7,898 nucleotides of DNA from Lachnospiraceae bacterium. GTDB lineage: Bacteria > Bacillota > Clostridia > Lachnospirales > Lachnospiraceae. The stretch covers positions 1-7,898 of the forward strand of contig VSNQ01000170.1 of assembly GCA_009774395.1 (NCBI GenBank). The letters run 5' to 3'. Position numbers and translations under genes: made by a program. The notes below the pieces were generated by a model. The model had not been told where the DNA came from. It worked only from the letters and a program-made list of their open reading frames with translations, and searched no databases. Positions 6,431-7,898 of the stretch are shown in pieces (the stretch's first letter is position 1; the number at the start of each line of letters is the position of its first letter).

Positions 6431-6610
6431 GGTTGAAAGAGGGTATAAAAACACCGATGGGATGAACCTTTTCTTATTTGACGTAACAGTCATTGAATAT
6501 TCCAGGTAGAAAGAGGGTATAAAACACCGAGAGGATGAACGAATCTTATTGTTTGTATCAATCACCATATCAAAGGTAGAAAGAGGGTATAAAACACCGA
6601 GAGGATGAAC
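6431..6610 (-). CRISPR. Short CRISPR-like array, 3 repeats and 2 spacers, no cas genes
   Basis: Repeats lie at 6431-6467 (37 bases, degenerate), 6505-6540 and 6575-6610 (36 bases, identical to each other). Each plus-strand repeat begins GGTAGAAAGAGGGTATAAAA and ends CACCGAGAGGATGAAC. Spacers are 37 bases (6468-6504) and 34 bases (6541-6574). Repeat size, spacer size and the abrupt loss of identity at repeat edges are CRISPR-like. Minus orientation is favoured because the repeat then starts GTTC, its small hairpin (GGTGT-TTT-ATACC) gains a G-U pair, and the degenerate repeat falls at the trailer end. Against CRISPR, the two spacers and the left flank show weak similarity to one another, as a diverged tandem repeat would. 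No cas gene is in the window, so the type is unknown. Confidence 0.55.
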
Positions 6611-6686
6611 CCTTCGATTTTACGGGGGTTGAGGCGATTTTAATGTTATAGATTTGACACTACCATAAAATTAGTAGGAGGAAGAA

Positions 6687-7472
6687 ATGGCATATAATAG
6701 TGGGAACTGGGAAAATAAGGAGCAGCGTGCGGAGGTGGCACGGATGCATACGGAACAGATGCAGGAAAAGTATGCGCAGGAGATTAAAGCGGCGATAGAG
6801 AATACAAAAATATATAATACGGATTTTAAATCAAAAATATCCATTACAAATCAAGAAATGAAGATAACGGTGGAGGAGTTGGATACAGTTCATGCGGGGA
6901 ATCTTTATAGTGGAAATGGTAAAACCGCACTGCTGAATTTTTCCTCCTATAAAAATCCAGGTGGTATGTTTATTAAGGGTAGTAAAGCGCAGGAAGAATG
7001 TCTGTGTCATGCCTCCTATTTGTATAATGTCTTGTTACAGATGGATAAGAATTTCTATGAGTGGAATCGTCAGCATAAAGGCAGAGCATTGTATTTGAAT
7101 AGGGGAATGTATTCACCAAATATTTTATTTCAATATGAGGAATCGTTGTTTCATTGTGATGTAATCACTTGTGCGGCACCAAATAAATTGGCTGCGCAAC
7201 GGACGCAAAAGGTTTCAGAGCAGGAGAATACAAAGGCGTTACAGTCAAGGATTGCGTTTGTATTGGATATTGCGAAGGAGAATCAGGTGGATACTTTGAT
7301 ATTGGGGGCTTATGGGTGCGGCGTATTTGGACAGAATCCTACAGAAGTAGCGAAACTTTTTCAGCAGTATTTGCAATCCAGTCATAAGTGTTTTGGGCGA
7401 GTCGTGTTTGCGATTCCAAGAGGAAAAGATGGAAATTTAGAGGCGTTTCAAAAAGTCTTTGAAAAAAGATAG
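6687..7472 (+). CDS. Microbial-type poly(ADP-ribose) glycohydrolase family protein (TIGR02452/DUF2263)
   Basis: This 261-residue cytoplasmic protein has the macrodomain-type fold of bacterial PARG. An N-terminal helical segment (1-60) precedes the signature NFSSYKNPGGMFIKGSKAQEE (84-104), in which E103-E104 are the catalytic-site glutamates. The family usually has three glycines in this loop, but here the third is Met (M94). VITCAAPN (159-166) and LILGAYGCGVFGQNP (204-218) are the other conserved segments and would line the ADP-ribose site. Related enzymes remove ADP-ribose polymers; in bacteria without PAR synthesis they may act on other ADP-ribosylated targets or free ADP-ribose derivatives. 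Length is normal for the family. The start is fixed by a perfect AGGAGG (6676-6681) 5 bases upstream. It is a single gene behind the CRISPR-like array, and no clear promoter was identified. Confidence 0.9.
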   Translation: MAYNSGNWENKEQRAEVARMHTEQMQEKYAQEIKAAIENTKIYNTDFKSKISITNQEMKITVEELDTVHAGNLYSGNGKTALLNFSSYKNPGGMFIKGSKAQEECLCHASYLYNVLLQMDKNFYEWNRQHKGRALYLNRGMYSPNILFQYEESLFHCDVITCAAPNKLAAQRTQKVSEQENTKALQSRIAFVLDIAKENQVDTLILGAYGCGVFGQNPTEVAKLFQQYLQSSHKCFGRVVFAIPRGKDGNLEAFQKVFEKR

Positions 7473-7490
7473 AAAATACAGGGAAGATAG

Positions 7491-7524
7491 AGAAGCAAAT
7501 AAAACTCCTAGAAACAAGAAAACT
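7491..7524. repeat. Left copy of a direct repeat of the tRNA terminator arm
   Basis: AGAAGCAAATAAAACTCCTA and the following GAAACAAGAAAACT recur at 7561-7595 with one extra A as the only difference. The two copies are separated by 36 bases. In the right copy this segment is the distal arm plus T-tract of the tRNA-Ala terminator (minus strand). In the left copy the partner arm is absent, so it cannot form that hairpin. The spacer itself folds: TATGTA (7531-7536) with TACATA (7554-7559), enclosing GTATGGATAC. Confidence 0.75.
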
Positions 7525-7560
7525 ATCTTATATGTAAGGTGTATGGATACGTCTACATAC

Positions 7561-7595
7561 AGAAGCAAATAAAAACTCCTAGAAACAAGAAAACT
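7561..7595. repeat. Right copy of the direct repeat, part of the tRNA terminator
   Basis: This copy partners 7491-7524. It overlaps the intrinsic terminator of tRNA-Ala and ends at the loop of that hairpin. The repeat boundary in the loop suggests duplication or recombination at a hairpin rather than tandem slippage. Confidence 0.75.
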
Positions 7596-7609
7596 CTTGT
7601 AACTAGGAG
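7565..7609 (-). terminator. Intrinsic terminator of tRNA-Ala
   Basis: On the minus strand CTCCTAG-TT-ACAAG (7609-7596 region) pairs with CTTGT-TT-CTAGGAG (7589-7576) around a 6-base loop, followed by a TTTTTATTT tract (7575 leftward). It begins about 11 bases beyond the 3' end of the tRNA, as expected for a single tRNA transcript. On the plus strand there is no T-tract, so it does not end the PARG transcript. Confidence 0.85.
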
Positions 7610-7619
7610 GAAATGAGAA

Positions 7620-7692
7620 TGGAACATACGGGAGTCGAACCCGTGGCCTCAACAATGCGAATGTTGCGCGCTCCCAACTGCGCTAATGCCCC
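7620..7692 (-). tRNA. tRNA-Ala, anticodon CGC
   Basis: The minus strand folds into a 73-nucleotide cloverleaf: acceptor GGGGCAT with ATGTTCC, D arm GCGC-AGTTGGGA-GCGC, anticodon arm CAACA-TTCGCAT-TGTTG, 5-base variable loop, T arm ACGGG-TTCGACT-CCCGT, and discriminator A. The anticodon is CGC, reading GCG (alanine). The G3-U70 wobble pair, the main identity element of alanine tRNA, is present, so anticodon and acceptor agree. CCA is not encoded and must be added after transcription. It stands alone with its own promoter and terminator. Confidence 0.96.
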
Positions 7693-7700
7693 ATGAAGTT

Positions 7701-7728
7701 AGTATAACATATAATGAAAAAAAATCAA
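7701..7728 (-). promoter_or_regulatory. Promoter of tRNA-Ala
   Basis: On the minus strand TTGATT (7728-7723) and TATACT (7706-7701) are 16 bases apart, with a T-rich spacer. The expected start, near 7694, is one or two bases before the mature 5' end of the tRNA at 7692, leaving a very short leader for RNase P. Confidence 0.75.
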
Positions 7729-7777
7729 GAAAAAATTGATTCGATAATGTAATTTGATGATGTAATTTCACTGTTAT

Positions 7778-7824
7778 AAAAAAGCTGGCGGTCTTTGCTT
7801 TTTGCGAAGACTGTCAGCTTTTTT
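7778..7824. terminator. Bidirectional intrinsic terminator at the right end
   Basis: AAAAAAGCTGGCGGTCTTTGC (7778-7798) pairs with the segment 7804-7824 around TTTTT, with a few G-U or mismatched positions in the middle. The A run on the left and T run on the right give a U-tract on both strands. It shields the tRNA unit from a gene off the right edge. The best guess is a minus-strand gene whose stop might be the TAG at 7861-7859. The remaining bases to 7898 show nothing that can be named. Confidence 0.85.
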
Positions 7825-7898
7825 GTAAGCGATGAATAACCTGCCGGTTTTACATATTCTAAAATCTGTGGGATAATCTTTTTGACTGACAAGTGAAT

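Noticed and set aside
6478..6500. TTGACG as the -35 of a promoter for the PARG gene
   Set aside because: The nearest -10-like hexamer (GAATAT, 6495-6500) is only 11 bases away, and the segment lies in a spacer of the CRISPR-like array.
7491..7595. CRISPR array made of the two 34-35-base direct repeats with a 36-base spacer
   Set aside because: Only two copies exist and the right copy is plainly the tRNA terminator arm with its T-tract; a duplication explains it better.
7437..7655. Minus-strand open frame of 72 codons overlapping the PARG end, the direct repeats and the tRNA
   Set aside because: It runs through a tRNA gene and its terminator, so it cannot be a real protein gene.
7859..7898. 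End of a minus-strand gene entering from the right edge (stop TAG at 7861-7859, followed by the terminator at 7824-7778)
   Set aside because: Position relative to the terminator is plausible, but only 12 codons are visible and another frame is also open through the terminator, so no frame can be chosen.

Overview
The window looks like chromosome of a low-GC Gram-positive Clostridia, most like Lachnospiraceae. This is inferred from the AT-rich intergenic DNA, purine-rich AGGAGG-type ribosome binding sites, a cytoplasmic GH2 glycosidase without a signal peptide, a motility/sensing-type HD-GYP protein, and a tRNA gene without an encoded CCA. No species can be named from sequence reading alone.

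Layout. Positions 13-56 are a bidirectional terminator. Positions 110-1558 (minus) encode an HD-GYP cyclic-di-GMP phosphodiesterase-like protein carrying a C-terminal, partly degenerate receiver domain. The 431-base gap 1559-1989 holds a 92-base palindromic element with an apparent promoter for the HD-GYP gene (element A), a GC-richer foldable island (1744-1856), and a likely promoter for the next gene. Positions 1990-4587 (plus) encode an 865-residue GH2 beta-galactosidase-type enzyme with both catalytic glutamates visible. The 635-base gap 4588-5222 has no gene but is packed with repeats: an orphan-looking promoter, a hairpin, two direct and one inverted copy of a short repeat resembling a MITE, and a second copy of the 92-base element (element B), which appears to carry the promoter of the following pair. 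Positions 5223-5876 (a DUF4241 protein) and 5899-6360 (a GNAT acetyltransferase) form a tight two-gene unit. The gap 6361-6686 carries a hairpin and a short CRISPR-like array of three repeats and two spacers with no cas genes in view. Positions 6687-7472 encode a microbial PARG (TIGR02452/DUF2263) macrodomain-type enzyme. A minus-strand tRNA-Ala(CGC) with its own promoter and terminator follows, with part of the terminator duplicated nearby, and the window ends with a strong bidirectional terminator.

The genes do not form a single pathway. They read as independent transcription units separated by repeat-rich gaps: second-messenger signalling, glycan degradation, a small unit of unknown function, and ADP-ribose metabolism. 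The most notable observation is the pair of 92-base elements A and B. They have exactly the same length, are conserved mostly in their paired arms and in a central GTGAGTCGG block, can each fold in two mutually exclusive ways, and each end in a TTGGYA-18-TATAAA promoter pointing at a different gene. They may be co-regulated operator/promoters or promoter-bearing miniature elements.
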